From Desulfobacterales bacterium (lineage in GTDB: Bacteria; Desulfobacterota; Desulfobacteria; Desulfobacterales; Desulfosarcinaceae): a stretch of DNA of 64,000 bases. The notes under the pieces are model-generated. The model searched no databases. It was given only the letters and a program-made list of their open reading frames with translations, and was not told the origin of the DNA. Shown piece after piece: positions 54,382 through 64,000 of this stretch. Position 1 is the first letter of the stretch, and every line of letters begins with the position of its first letter. The position numbers and the translations under genes are program-made. Where the stretch lies: the NCBI GenBank assembly GCA_016218685.1, contig JACRDD010000019.1, positions 1-64,000 of the forward strand, given 5' to 3'.

Positions 54382-57099
54382 ATGACACCGTCCATGAAGC
54401 GAGAGATCAGTTGCCGGATCACGCGCACCTTGTTGATGTACGTGCGCGAGGCCAACCAAGGGTCCCTGGGCAACCTGCTGGACGGGTTGCCCGTGGACGA
54501 AGCCTATCTGAGCGACGTTCACAACTGGATCTCCCACGAGCTGCTGCAAACCCTCTACCAGCGCATGATATCCATCCTGGAGGACCCCGAAGCCGTCTAT
54601 AAGATGACCCTGGCCTCCGAGCGCTTCCGCTCCTTGGGCTTTCTCGACCACCTGGTACGGCTGCTGGGGACCCCTCGCCTGATCTACGCCCAGGCCCCCA
54701 AGTACAACCGCCTGCTCAAGCTTTGCGGCGATGTCCGTGTCCTGGAAGTCGGCCCATCCTGGCTGGTCCTGGAAGATAGCTACCATGATCCCGAGCAGAA
54801 AACCCATCACGATTGCGACTACACCCGGGGAATTCTGGCCGGCATCCCCACCGTGTTCGGATTGCCCGCCGCGCATGTGGAAGAGTTGGCCTGCCAGGTG
54901 TCCGAGGAGAAATACGGCCGGCGCCGGTGGCCGGACAACCCCACCTATGGGGCCAAGAGCTGTGTTTATCGCATTCACTTCGAAGCCAGGGCCGAACCGA
55001 CTTGGTGGCATCGGCTCTTCGGCCAGCCCAGCGCCTACCGCCAGGCCATCGAGGATCTGCTGGAGGCCAACCGCACCATCCAGGAGAAATACGGGCAGGT
55101 AATGCAACTGGCCGCGGATCTGGATGCGGTCAACAAGCAATTGCTGGAATCCAAACACCAGCTCGAAGTCGGTGCCGCCGAACTAAGCGCCTCGGAGCAA
55201 CGCTACCGACTGCTGGCCGAGAACGTTTCAGACGCCATCTGGGTGGTTGACATCGCCAGTATGCGGTTCGAATATGTCAGCCCGTCCATCATTACCTTGC
55301 GCGGGTATACGCCCGAAGAAATCATCGCCATCCCCGTTGAGAATCAGTTAACCCCGGAATCGCTGAAGCGGGTCATGGAAGCGTTGGCCGCGGAGTTGGC
55401 CATGGATGGGCAGCCGGGGGTCGATCCGAATCGATCCCGCATCGACGAATGGGAGCAACCGTGCAAGGATGGCAGCCTGATCTGGACCGAAGCCCGGACG
55501 CGCTTTATACGCGATGCGCAAGGCCGGCCGGTCAAGGTGCTGGGGGTTTCACGGGACATCCGCGAACGCAAAATCGCCCAGGCCGCCCTGCACGCTGAAA
55601 AGGAGCGTCTGGCCGTCACCTTGCGCAGCATCGGCGACGGCGTGATCACCACCGACCGTGCCGGGCTGGTGACCCTCATCAATCCCGTCGCACAGCGGCT
55701 CACCGGCTGGGCTGAAAAGGACGCCCTCGGGCAACCCCTTTCGGCCGTGTTTCACATCGTGGCCCCCCAGGACCGCAGCCCGCTGCCCAGTCCGGAGGCA
55801 GCCATCCTGGAAAGCGGCAACGCCCCTGATTCCTCCAAAGACGGCCTGCTCATCGCCCAAAGCGGCCGTGAAGCCCTCATATCCCAGCGGGCCGCGCCCA
55901 TTTTGGACGATTCAAGCCGGATCATTGGTGTGGTGCTGGTGTTCAGCGATATCACCGAATCCCGCAACATGGCCAGGGAGATTCAAAAAATCGAAAAACT
56001 CGAGTCCCTGGGCATGCTGGCCGGCGGCATCGCCCACGATTTCAACAATTTTCTATCCGGCATCGTTGGCAACCTCTCTCTGGCCAAGTTGGATCTGAAG
56101 CCCACGGACCGCGCCTACGGCCGCATGCAGGAGATGGAAAAAGCCGCTCTGCGCGCCAAGGAGCTGACCCAACAGTTGCTTACCTTCGCCAAGGGAGGCG
56201 CGCCCATCAAACGCACCACCGAACTCAACACCCTGATCAAGGAGGCCGCCAATTTCGCGTCCCGGGGCGCCAATACGTGCTGCGACTTTTCGTTTCCCGC
56301 TGGATTGTTACATGCCGATGTGGATGAAGGCCAGATTGCCCAGGTCATCCACAACCTGGTGCTCAATGCCTTGCAGGCCATGCCTGAAGGGGGCACCATC
56401 CGCCTGACGTGCGACAGTGTTCACTTGGCCGAGAGCAATGATCTTTCCCTGCCCGCCGGAACCTATGCCAAATTGACCATCCAAGACCAGGGCATGGGCA
56501 TCAAGAAACAGCATATTCCCAATATCTTCGATCCCTATTTTACCACCAAGCAAAAAGGCAGCGGCCTTGGATTGGCTGTGGTCTACTCGATCATCGACAA
56601 GCACAATGGCCGCATCACCGTGGATTCGCAATTGGGCGTGGGCACCACCTTCACCATCTACCTGCCGGCGACCTCCGAAGGGCCGGCGGCGGCGCAACTC
56701 GAAACCCCGCCAAGCCAGGGCAGCGGACGCATCCTGGTGATGGATGATGAAGATTTCATTCGCGAGTTGGCCCGGGAGATGCTCAAAATTGTGGGATATG
56801 AGGTGACCACGGTCAAGAATGGGGAAGAAGCAATACGCGTCTACAAAGAGGCCCTGGCCGAAGGCGTTCCGTTCGATGCCGTTATTCTGGACCTGACCGT
56901 CCCGGGCGCCATGGGCGGCAAAGAGACCGTCAAACAGCTCTATGCCATCGACCATAAGGTCAAGGCCATCGTCTCCAGCGGCTACTCCAATGACCCCATC
57001 ATGGCCGATTATGCCGCCTTCGGTTTCCAACGGGCGGTTCAGAAACCCTACCGCATCCAGGATATCAGCGAAGCGTTGAAGTCGGTGCTGAACCCGTAA
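54382..57099 (+). CDS. PAS hybrid sensor histidine kinase with receiver
   Basis: 905 residues. Residues 1-235 are a sensory region with conserved-looking Cys/His (HHDCDYTRGILAG), possibly V4R- or haem-sensor-related but not firmly recognised. A coiled coil at about 235-272 and two PAS domains follow. The kinase core has the H-box GMLAGGIAHDFNNFLSG and ATP site motifs DQGMGI and GSGLGLAVVYSI. A C-terminal receiver has Asp in VILDLTVPG. There is no transmembrane segment, so cytosolic. The TTG at 54373 overlaps the PilZ stop; the ATG at 54382 is used here, and ATG 54394 is possible. Confidence 0.88.
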   Translation: MTPSMKREISCRITRTLLMYVREANQGSLGNLLDGLPVDEAYLSDVHNWISHELLQTLYQRMISILEDPEAVYKMTLASERFRSLGFLDHLVRLLGTPRLIYAQAPKYNRLLKLCGDVRVLEVGPSWLVLEDSYHDPEQKTHHDCDYTRGILAGIPTVFGLPAAHVEELACQVSEEKYGRRRWPDNPTYGAKSCVYRIHFEARAEPTWWHRLFGQPSAYRQAIEDLLEANRTIQEKYGQVMQLAADLDAVNKQLLESKHQLEVGAAELSASEQRYRLLAENVSDAIWVVDIASMRFEYVSPSIITLRGYTPEEIIAIPVENQLTPESLKRVMEALAAELAMDGQPGVDPNRSRIDEWEQPCKDGSLIWTEARTRFIRDAQGRPVKVLGVSRDIRERKIAQAALHAEKERLAVTLRSIGDGVITTDRAGLVTLINPVAQRLTGWAEKDALGQPLSAVFHIVAPQDRSPLPSPEAAILESGNAPDSSKDGLLIAQSGREALISQRAAPILDDSSRIIGVVLVFSDITESRNMAREIQKIEKLESLGMLAGGIAHDFNNFLSGIVGNLSLAKLDLKPTDRAYGRMQEMEKAALRAKELTQQLLTFAKGGAPIKRTTELNTLIKEAANFASRGANTCCDFSFPAGLLHADVDEGQIAQVIHNLVLNALQAMPEGGTIRLTCDSVHLAESNDLSLPAGTYAKLTIQDQGMGIKKQHIPNIFDPYFTTKQKGSGLGLAVVYSIIDKHNGRITVDSQLGVGTTFTIYLPATSEGPAAAQLETPPSQGSGRILVMDDEDFIRELAREMLKIVGYEVTTVKNGEEAIRVYKEALAEGVPFDAVILDLTVPGAMGGKETVKQLYAIDHKVKAIVSSGYSNDPIMADYAAFGFQRAVQKPYRIQDISEALKSVLNP

Positions 57100-57124
57100 A
57101 GCTCGCCATCGACTTCGAGCGGGT

Positions 57125-58279
57125 TCATCCTTCGATAGTTTGCAGATAAGCCAAATCCTTGGTCTGGGTCAGCTTGGTCCCGATGGCCAGAACTTCGATC
57201 TGGTTGGGGCCGGTTCTGCGGAAATAGAGCCGGCCTTTGTAGGCGAATACCGCTTCGAGCACCGTGGGGCTATTTTTCTTCGAGAAGACCTTGCGCTTGA
57301 CCGGCACCTGGTCCGGCGAGTGGTTGAGCTGCGACAACACCTCTTCGGCCTTGATCTTGATCTCCTCGGGCAGATCCACGAATCCCTTGATAGCGCGCTC
57401 GCCGACGATCAATTGTTTGTATAAGGCCTCGAAGCGCCGGGCGAAGGCGGTTTCGGCCTTGGTCTTAGCGCGCTCGGATTTCCCCTGCCCCGCCGTCTCC
57501 TGCTCCAGGCGCGCTTGCAGTTCGGCCATTTGGGCCTCAAGTTGTTGCTGAAGGGTTTGACGCTCGATCAACGACTGTTCGAGGGTCGCCATCTCTTCGA
57601 TCAAATCGGATTCGTTGCGGGCGGCCTTGGATTTTTCCTTGCTGAGTTCGTCACGGATCTGCACCAATTGCCCCTCCAAATGGGCACGCTGGGAGAGCAA
57701 ATCGTTCAGACGGTTCGAACCGTCTTCCTGCAAAGCGCGCAGGCGTTCCATCTCCGCCTGGCGCGCTTGGGCCTCGGTCTGGGCCGCGCGCACGCCGATG
57801 CGATAGAAGCGCCCCAAAACCACCAGTGCCGCAGCGATGAAGAGCAGCAGCAGACCGACCGAAAAGGGCGTATCGTGACCGATGACAACGATCACGTCCA
57901 GATGAAGCCCCTGGTTGAGCAAGCGCCGGTTCTCGTTGGCAGTGGTGATTGGATCGGTGGCAAATAGGTTATCATCGGAAAGTGCCCCGGAAGAAGGGTA
58001 GACAATCGTCCCCTGACCACTCACCACCATTACCTGCAGGCGCACCCCCAGGCGCGGCAGCCACAGGGTCTTTAGAAAAACGTCGATATTTTTGGCCAGG
58101 GCATCTTCCAACCGGGTCTGGCCGGTTAGCAACGCTTGGGTATTAACGCGATAGATGGCCTCGATCCGCGCGCGATAGCGCCCTTGGAGCCATGATTCCA
58201 TCCGGTTCAGACTGACCACGTACAGCAATGGCGGCAGAAGGATGCACAGGACCAGGATTTTAAACGGGAAGTGCTTCAT
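57125..58279 (-). CDS. Membrane coiled-coil protein, unknown function
   Basis: 384 residues. The transmembrane helices are near 7-24 and 140-160, with an extracytoplasmic loop of about 115 residues between them that could be a sensor domain. A long coiled coil rich in Glu, Gln and Arg (about 165-285) follows. The last 90 residues form a small domain (VFAYKGRLYFRRTGPNQIEV then LAIGTKLTQ). I do not recognise the family; the build resembles a receptor lacking an enzymatic output. Convergent with the kinase gene. Confidence 0.75.
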   Translation of the reverse strand: MKHFPFKILVLCILLPPLLYVVSLNRMESWLQGRYRARIEAIYRVNTQALLTGQTRLEDALAKNIDVFLKTLWLPRLGVRLQVMVVSGQGTIVYPSSGALSDDNLFATDPITTANENRRLLNQGLHLDVIVVIGHDTPFSVGLLLLFIAAALVVLGRFYRIGVRAAQTEAQARQAEMERLRALQEDGSNRLNDLLSQRAHLEGQLVQIRDELSKEKSKAARNESDLIEEMATLEQSLIERQTLQQQLEAQMAELQARLEQETAGQGKSERAKTKAETAFARRFEALYKQLIVGERAIKGFVDLPEEIKIKAEEVLSQLNHSPDQVPVKRKVFSKKNSPTVLEAVFAYKGRLYFRRTGPNQIEVLAIGTKLTQTKDLAYLQTIEG

Positions 58280-58518
58280 GCAAGATGCTTGGTATGGGAT
58301 TAAGTTAGAAACCCGCGGCAGGTTGCGGTAAGGGAGGTTTAATCAAAATCGGAATGGATGGCAAGCTCCCATCGAGGCAGTCATCGTGTTTCCCAGGTAC
58401 ATCAACAATTGCCTCCAACCCGAAATTCGGATATTTACGTGATTGACCACGAAAAGCATCATAGCTGAGCTATCGGGGTATCAGCCCAAGGTCATCGGTA
58501 AACAATGGAGGCGGTTTG

Positions 58519-60798
58519 ATGAAATCTTTTTTTAAGTGTCTGGTGGGTGTGGCGATTGTGTTTTTGCTGATTGGGGGTTGCGCCTCCGACGAAGATAAAA
58601 AGGAAGCCCACCTGCGAAAGGGTGTCGGATATTTTGACAAGGGCGAATATAAGGCCGCCGAGATCGAGCTGAAAAATGCCATCCAGATCGATCCCAACTT
58701 CGCGGCGGCCCACGCCAAATTGGGCGAGACCTATTTAAAGCTGGAAAATCCGCGCGAGGCATTTCAAGCCTATAGCACCCTGGTCAAGATCGACCCCAAC
58801 AACACCGACGGCCTGCTCAAACTGGCCACCTTTTATATGCTGGGCAACAATACCAAGGAAGCGCGGACGCGCGTCGATGCCGTCCTGGCGCGTGAGCCCG
58901 AAAATACCGAAGCCCTCTTCCTGCTGGCCGGCCTGAACGATCTGGACAAAGCCCATGACCAGGCGGTGGAGGTGTACCGCAAGATAATCGCCAAGGATGC
59001 CTCCCAGGTCCGGGCGTATATCGGCTTGGCCCGGTCGTTGAGCCGTTTGGGCAAGAACGAGGAGGCCGAGCAGGCCCTGCAAAAGGCCGTGACGCTGGAA
59101 GCCAAGGATACGGCACCGCGCCTGGCCCTGATCAGCTTCTATGCCTCGCAAAACAATTTGGCCGCGGCCGAAAAAGAGATCGAGGCCGCCATGGCGGCAT
59201 TTCCCAAGGATGCCGACCTGCGGCTGGTCAAGGGCGGCTATTATATGCGCTTGAATAAATTGGATGTCGCCGAGCAGGCCTATCTGGAAGCCGTCTCCCT
59301 TTCGCCCCAGGAAGCCAAATACTGCCTGGCAGCGGCCGCCTTTTACGAAACCAGCCAAAAACCAGATCAGGCCAAGGCCATGTACGCCAAGGCGCTGGAA
59401 CTCAATCCCGAAGACACCTCGGTACTGGCCCAGGCCGCCCGGTATTATCTACGCATCAATGAGGTGGACAAAGCCGCGCAGTATAACGACCAAATCCTGG
59501 CCAAACGCGCCAATTTTCAACCCGCCTTGATGCTTAAGGGCGAAATCGCCATTGCCAGGAAAGATTGGAATGCGGCCATTGCAGCCTTCGACCAGGTCAT
59601 CGGGCAAGACGCCGACAACAGCCGCGCCTACTATTTCAAGGCGCTGGCCCACTTGAGCAAGGGTGATGCCAGTGTGGCCAAAACGCAATTGCTCAAGACC
59701 CTCGAGTTGGCGCCCAAGGATTATCGCGCCAAACTGCTGCTGGCCGAAATCGCATTAAAGGAGAGGGATTTTGCCGGCAGCGAGAAACAGAGCCGCGAGG
59801 TGGCCGCGGCCCTGCCCGAAAACTACCAGGCCCGCTTGATCCTGGGGCAGGCCTTGCTGGGGCAAAAGAAACTGGAAGAGGCCGCCGTTCAGTTCGATTG
59901 GATGATCCAAAAACAACCGGAGAATCCCCAAGGGTTTTACTACCTGGGCATTCAACGCCGCCTGCAGAACAAGAACGACGAGGCGTTGAATAATTTCGAA
60001 AAGGCGCTGTCGCTCAACCCCAAATTGATCGATGCCTTCGCACTGGTGGTGAATCTTTATGCTTCCAAGAAGGATTTGCCGGGAGCCCTGGCACGCTGCC
60101 AAAAGCAACTGGATGTATTGAAGGATTCGCCGGTTCATGTGGCGGTGATCAAAAACATCCAAGGGCAATTGCATGGCGCGCTCAAAGACGATGCGGCGGC
60201 CGAAAAAGCTTTTGACGAGGCCATCGCGGCTTATGCCGACTATGCCCCTCCCTATTACGGGCTAGCCCGGATTTACGCCCAGCGCAAAGAGTTGGACAAA
60301 GCCATCGAACAGTACAAGGCCTTGTTGGCCCAAAACCCGAAACAGACCGGTCCGCATATGTTGCTGGGCACGCTGTACGATGTGCAGAAAAAGTCGGATC
60401 TGGCGGAAACCCATTACAGGGAAGCATTAAAAATCAACGCGGATTTCGCTCCGGCGGCCAATAACCTGGCATATATTTTGGCCGATAAGGACGGGGACCT
60501 GAACGAAGCATTGTCCCTTGCCCAAATGGCCAAAGGCAAGTTACCCGAAGATCCAAGCGTAATGGATACGTTGGGCTGGGTGTATTACAAGAAGGGCTTG
60601 TATGACAGCGCCATAGCCGAGTTTAATGGCAGCCTGGAAAAATTGCCGGATAATGCTGCGGTCCATTATCATTTGGGATTGGCCTATTACAAGCAGGCGA
60701 AGGCCGATCAGGCCAAGTCGCACTTATCCAAAGCGCTCGAATTGGATGCCAATTTCGACGGCGCTGAAAATGCAAAGAAAGTATTGGCTGAACTTTAG
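58519..60798 (+). CDS. TPR lipoprotein (PrsT-like)
   Basis: 759 residues. A lipoprotein signal (VFLLIGGCASDED) is followed by about 20 TPR units through to the C-terminus (such as GEYKAAEIELKNAIQIDPNF, AFYETSQKPDQAKAMYAKAL and GWVYYKKGLYDSAIAEFNGS). The architecture is that of the PEP-CTERM/XrtA-associated PrsT family, linked to exopolysaccharide export, but no exosortase gene is in the window. Likely an envelope scaffold. The ATG at 58519 has GGAGG seven bases upstream. Confidence 0.88.
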   Translation: MKSFFKCLVGVAIVFLLIGGCASDEDKKEAHLRKGVGYFDKGEYKAAEIELKNAIQIDPNFAAAHAKLGETYLKLENPREAFQAYSTLVKIDPNNTDGLLKLATFYMLGNNTKEARTRVDAVLAREPENTEALFLLAGLNDLDKAHDQAVEVYRKIIAKDASQVRAYIGLARSLSRLGKNEEAEQALQKAVTLEAKDTAPRLALISFYASQNNLAAAEKEIEAAMAAFPKDADLRLVKGGYYMRLNKLDVAEQAYLEAVSLSPQEAKYCLAAAAFYETSQKPDQAKAMYAKALELNPEDTSVLAQAARYYLRINEVDKAAQYNDQILAKRANFQPALMLKGEIAIARKDWNAAIAAFDQVIGQDADNSRAYYFKALAHLSKGDASVAKTQLLKTLELAPKDYRAKLLLAEIALKERDFAGSEKQSREVAAALPENYQARLILGQALLGQKKLEEAAVQFDWMIQKQPENPQGFYYLGIQRRLQNKNDEALNNFEKALSLNPKLIDAFALVVNLYASKKDLPGALARCQKQLDVLKDSPVHVAVIKNIQGQLHGALKDDAAAEKAFDEAIAAYADYAPPYYGLARIYAQRKELDKAIEQYKALLAQNPKQTGPHMLLGTLYDVQKKSDLAETHYREALKINADFAPAANNLAYILADKDGDLNEALSLAQMAKGKLPEDPSVMDTLGWVYYKKGLYDSAIAEFNGSLEKLPDNAAVHYHLGLAYYKQAKADQAKSHLSKALELDANFDGAENAKKVLAEL

Positions 60799-60808
60799 AA
60801 AATACCGT

Positions 60809-61600
60809 TTACCGTTGCGCGTAGAGCATGACTTTGCGGACATAGTGGCGGGTTTCCGGGTAAGGCACCTGACCGTCGTACTTCATCACCGTGCCCGGAC
60901 CGGCATTGTAGGCGGAAAGCGCCCGCTTCACATCGCCATCGAACATATCGAGCATCTGGCGCAGATAGCGCGCCCCGCCATCGATGTTCTGCCGGATATC
61001 GAAGGGATCGTCCACCCCCAGGTCCCTGGCCGTGGCGGGCATCAACTGCATGAGGCCCTGGGCGCCGGCCGGTGACACGGCCCGCACCTGGAAATTGGAT
61101 TCCGCCTGGATCACGCCGCGGATCAACTCGGCCGGCAGATCGTAGTCGATGGCGGCTTTTTGAATGCTCGCGTCGATGCGTTGCGCCACGGTATCGGCTT
61201 TGACCGGTTGGGTACGCATAATCTCTTCGGACAAGGATGCGGCCTTGGCCTGGAATTCGGCCGAAGGACTTCGCCTGCCGGGTTCCATTATGACGGGTTG
61301 CTCAATGGGAATGCCGGCAGGGACGGCTTGATCGGCACCTGAAATATTCGCGGGCGCTGGATTGCATGACCTCGGCACCTTGGCGACCACGGGTGTTTTC
61401 AGATAATCGGAGATGCGCCGTCCTCCACCCGCCGCAAGGGCCGCCTTGCGGGCATCGGCCTGGGAATCGGCCAGTATGCGGGAAAAATCCTGTTTCGAAT
61501 CACCGGGGGATGGCGCGGCGACCTTGCGGCGCAACCCATCCGCAGGCATGCCAGCGTGCTTGAGATAATCCTGAATGGTCCAGTTGGCTTTAGGCACCAT
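60809..61600 (-). CDS. Lytic transglycosylase (SLT family)
   Basis: 263 residues. The C-terminal 130 are a soluble lytic transglycosylase domain: catalytic Glu in IQAESNFQ, then AQGLMQLMPATARDLGV and ALSAYNAGPG. It cleaves peptidoglycan glycan strands. The N-terminal half is low in structure and there is no signal peptide, which suggests export by another route, such as with flagellar or secretion machinery (inference). Convergent with the TPR lipoprotein gene. Confidence 0.88.
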   Translation of the reverse strand: MVPKANWTIQDYLKHAGMPADGLRRKVAAPSPGDSKQDFSRILADSQADARKAALAAGGGRRISDYLKTPVVAKVPRSCNPAPANISGADQAVPAGIPIEQPVIMEPGRRSPSAEFQAKAASLSEEIMRTQPVKADTVAQRIDASIQKAAIDYDLPAELIRGVIQAESNFQVRAVSPAGAQGLMQLMPATARDLGVDDPFDIRQNIDGGARYLRQMLDMFDGDVKRALSAYNAGPGTVMKYDGQVPYPETRHYVRKVMLYAQR

Positions 61601-61800
61601 GGGAGCTCCTGCTTGCTACGACTTCTTCAGAGCATATAGCAATTTTCATTCCATCCCCTTAAATTAGTATTCTCTCATAATATCGAAATTTTATTCATTC
61701 AGCCGGCCTCCCCGAGAATGCGCCCACACGTGCATTCTTGCCGTCCATCGGCAAAAACTTGACGGCAACCGATACGGGACTCGATTGGGCGGAAGCGGTT

Positions 61801-63777
61801 TCAGGCAGGATTCAAAACCGCGTCGACTTTGTCCACCAGGGCTTTGACCGAAAAGGGTTTGGGCAACAGTTGGCGATCATCCTCCGGGACCCCGTGTTGG
61901 GCCAGAATATTGTAAGTATAGCCGGAGATATAAAGCACTTTGAGATTGGGGTGCCGCGCCGCAACCTTTTTGTATACCTCGGGCCCCATCATGCCCGGCA
62001 TCACCACATCGGTCAGCAGCAGATCGATGGGCTCGTTGGGCCGGGCAGCCAACGCCAAGGCCTCATGCACGTTTTCAGATCCGATGACGCGATAGCCCTT
62101 CTTGCTTAGAATATTGATGGCCAGCTTGCGCACCGAGGGATCATCTTCCACAATCAAGATCGTGGCGGCTGTGGTGCCATGCGCCCGACCTTCCGATGCC
62201 GCTATCGGTTGGACCGGCCCTTCTCCGACCCTCGGCAATAATATCGTGAATCGCGCCCCCTGCCCGGGCCGGCTGAACGCTTCGATGGTGCCCCCGTGCT
62301 GATGAACGATGCCATAGCTGGTGGCCAAACCCAGTCCGGTGCCATGATCCTTGTCTTTGGTCGTAAAGAAGGGCTCAAAGAGCCGCTGCAAGGTATCCCG
62401 ATCCATGCCGGTGCCCGTATCGCTGACCACGATCCTGGCAAAATGGGCAGGGGCTGAACCATTTTCCCGCGATCCGCGCGAATCGCCCAGCAGGACCTGC
62501 GAGGTTTCGATGGTCAGGCAGCCGCCCTGGGGCATGGCATCCCGGGCATTGACTGCCAGATTCATCAAGACCTGCTCTATCTGGGAGACGTCGCATTTGA
62601 CGAACAACGGCTGGGGCGACAATCCGATTTTCAAGTCGATATCTTCGCCGATCACCCGGCGCAGCAGTTTTTCAAAACCGGTCACGATGGCATTGATGTC
62701 GCCGTGAACCAGCTCCAACGCCTGCTTGCGGCTGAAGGACAACAGTTGCCGGGTGAGCTGCCGGGCGCGGTTGCCGGCATCGAAAACCTCTTTCAACGCG
62801 TCGCCCAGGGGATGGTCGCCGGGCAGCTCATCAAGCATGGTTTCGGCATAGCCCAGGATAATCGACAGCAGGTTGTTAAAGTCGTGAGCCACGCCGCCGG
62901 CCAAGCGGCCGACCGCCTCCATTTTCTGGGCTTGATGCAACTGCCGTTCGAGTTCGAGATTTTTCTGCTCCGCCTGCTTCTGCTCGGTGATGTCCACCAT
63001 TTCGGTAAGAAAGTGGCTGGGGCGTCCCATTTCATCGCGTATCAGGATCACGCTGACATCGCCCCAAATCACCCGTCCGCCGACATGCAGATACCGTTTG
63101 GTCATCCTGCGCACGGTGGCCTTGCCGTCCAGCAAACTTTGCACCAGTTCCAGGCTGGCGGGCAGGTCGTCGGGGTGGGTGATATCCGCGATCTGCTTGC
63201 CCACCAGCGTCCGTTCATCGTAGCCCAACATCCGGCACAGGGCCTTGTTGACGCGATTCAAACGACCGTCGGGCAAGGTCATCGTCCGACCGATGGAAGA
63301 GTTGTCAAAGGCACTCTTAAATTGCGCCTCGCTCTCGCGCAGGGCCAGCTCCATCTTTTTGATCTCCGTGATATCGGCCGTGAAGCCGTCGATCACCACC
63401 GTGTCGTCGGCGCAACGTTCGCTGATGCGGGCACTCATGGAGAACCAGCGGTGCCGACCATCGAGCCGCACGGCTTCGTACTCGAACCCCACGACCTCCC
63501 CGTTCCGGGCCAACTGCCGTATGAACTCCTCCCGGCGCCCGGGATCGGCATACAGTTGTTTGGCGAGATCGGAATAACGGGCCGCGGCCTCCTGGGGCGA
63601 TGCCGCACCGACCAACTCCGCCATGCTGGCGTTCACATAACGCACCTGCCCCTTGGAAATGCCAATGGGCGCCTTATCGAATAGCGCTTTAAAACCCGTT
63701 TCCGGGAAAGGGGCCTCTTCCGGACCATGGAGATCAGCGGCGCCCGGCGGCGCGTTAGCGGATTTTTCTTTATCCAT
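61801..63777 (-). CDS. PAS hybrid sensor histidine kinase with receiver
   Basis: 658 residues. Two PAS domains with PAC ends (about 25-140 and 150-268) are followed by a short coiled coil, the H-box AVGRLAGGVAHDFNNLLS (near residue 295), N-box NLAVNARDAMPQGG, G-boxes SDTGTGMD and GTGLGLATSYGI, then a C-terminal receiver with the acceptor Asp in LLLTDVVMPGMMG. No membrane helix, so a cytosolic sensor; signal unknown. The partner is likely a separate phosphotransfer protein. The RBS before the ATG at 63777 is weak. Confidence 0.9.
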   Translation of the reverse strand: MDKEKSANAPPGAADLHGPEEAPFPETGFKALFDKAPIGISKGQVRYVNASMAELVGAASPQEAAARYSDLAKQLYADPGRREEFIRQLARNGEVVGFEYEAVRLDGRHRWFSMSARISERCADDTVVIDGFTADITEIKKMELALRESEAQFKSAFDNSSIGRTMTLPDGRLNRVNKALCRMLGYDERTLVGKQIADITHPDDLPASLELVQSLLDGKATVRRMTKRYLHVGGRVIWGDVSVILIRDEMGRPSHFLTEMVDITEQKQAEQKNLELERQLHQAQKMEAVGRLAGGVAHDFNNLLSIILGYAETMLDELPGDHPLGDALKEVFDAGNRARQLTRQLLSFSRKQALELVHGDINAIVTGFEKLLRRVIGEDIDLKIGLSPQPLFVKCDVSQIEQVLMNLAVNARDAMPQGGCLTIETSQVLLGDSRGSRENGSAPAHFARIVVSDTGTGMDRDTLQRLFEPFFTTKDKDHGTGLGLATSYGIVHQHGGTIEAFSRPGQGARFTILLPRVGEGPVQPIAASEGRAHGTTAATILIVEDDPSVRKLAINILSKKGYRVIGSENVHEALALAARPNEPIDLLLTDVVMPGMMGPEVYKKVAARHPNLKVLYISGYTYNILAQHGVPEDDRQLLPKPFSVKALVDKVDAVLNPA

Positions 63778-64000
63778 GCTTCACATCTGCTCTCATATCG
63801 ACAAGAATCGGTCCAACGCAAGATGGAAGCGGCCATGGCCGGGGGAGGGAGCAAAGGCAGGTTCAGAGGGTAAGCGGCGGACCGTATGCCGTCATTTCTT
63901 AAGTTCTACGCACTCCGCCGTCTTGTTGCAAGGCTATTCTTTGACCCAGAGCTACCAGAGGCCTGATGCCTCTGGCGATCATAGCATCCCAGGCTCAGCG
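63778..64000. other. Intergenic end of window with a hairpin
   Basis: No ORF. A perfect 8-bp hairpin, CCAGAGGC/GCCTCTGG (63955-63975, loop CTGAT), lies 25 bases from the edge and is not followed by a U-run. What follows is cut off by the window end. Confidence 0.4.

Noticed and set aside
63955-64000. Possible start of a 5S rRNA gene
   Set aside because: The piece TCTGGCGATCATAGC resembles the beginning of some 5S rRNAs, but the following bases do not fit and the window ends. There is no 23S gene before it.

Overview
The window looks like a chromosomal stretch from a GC-rich anaerobic deltaproteobacterium (Desulfobacterota, Desulfosarcina-like). This is inferred from gene content: multihaem c-type cytochromes with a membrane cytochrome b, DUF3786 and DUF2760 proteins, many PAS hybrid histidine kinases, a PrsT-like TPR lipoprotein, and high-GC core genes interrupted by visibly AT-richer accessory genes. 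No rRNA, tRNA, CRISPR array, integrase or transposase was recognised.

Layout. 1-5.5 kb: end of a urea ABC transporter (urtE) and a complete urease operon, ureDABCEFG, with overlapping or closely spaced genes. 5.5-12.1 kb: a 1,990-residue, AT-richer STAND NTPase with an N-terminal Cap4-like nuclease (Avs-like, probable antiphage gene). It sits between the intact ureG and a second, 95%-identical copy of the ureG 3' end. 12.1-21.4 kb: two versions of the circularly permuted ATP-grasp / alpha-E / transglutaminase set, one as three genes and one as an ATP-grasp-alpha-E fusion plus a transglutaminase. 21.4-31.6 kb: a mosaic accessory region with a thioesterase, a MEKHLA protein, an M14 peptidase, an SDR, a RecF/SMC-like ATPase, a HEAT-repeat protein followed by a decayed 3' copy of that ATPase gene, a HigB/HigA-type toxin-antitoxin pair and a frameshifted pseudogene. 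31.6-37.1 kb: DUF2760 plus two Hsp70-family proteins. 37.3-42.8 kb: a PL9-like lipoprotein with a poly-Ser linker, a TauE-type transporter, a SixA-like phosphatase, a CAP-domain lipoprotein and two alpha/beta hydrolases. 43-44.8 kb: a Tat-signal small protein with a leader-like segment next to a radical SAM/SPASM enzyme, a candidate RiPP locus. 45.1-47.9 kb: octahaem and trihaem cytochromes c with a cytochrome b. 48-50.5 kb: an SCP2-E1alpha-E1beta fusion. 51.9-57.1 kb: a Phe-rich leader peptide and transcription attenuator in front of a DAHP synthase-prephenate dehydratase fusion, then PilZ and a hybrid kinase. 57.1-63.8 kb: a coiled-coil membrane protein, a TPR lipoprotein, a lytic transglycosylase and a second hybrid kinase.

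How the genes work together. The urtE/ure block is urea uptake and nickel-urease assembly. The 45-48 kb block is a probable quinone-linked electron transfer module. The 51.9-54 kb block couples phenylalanine supply to transcription (attenuation) and probably to enzyme activity (ACT domain).

The main unexplained signals are: (i) three places where an intact gene, an unrelated cargo gene and a same-orientation fragment of the first gene lie in that order (ureG/STAND, ATPase/HEAT, hydrolase/CAP); (ii) the candidate Tat-RiPP pair; (iii) the Phe attenuator in this lineage; (iv) the SCP2-E1 fusion.
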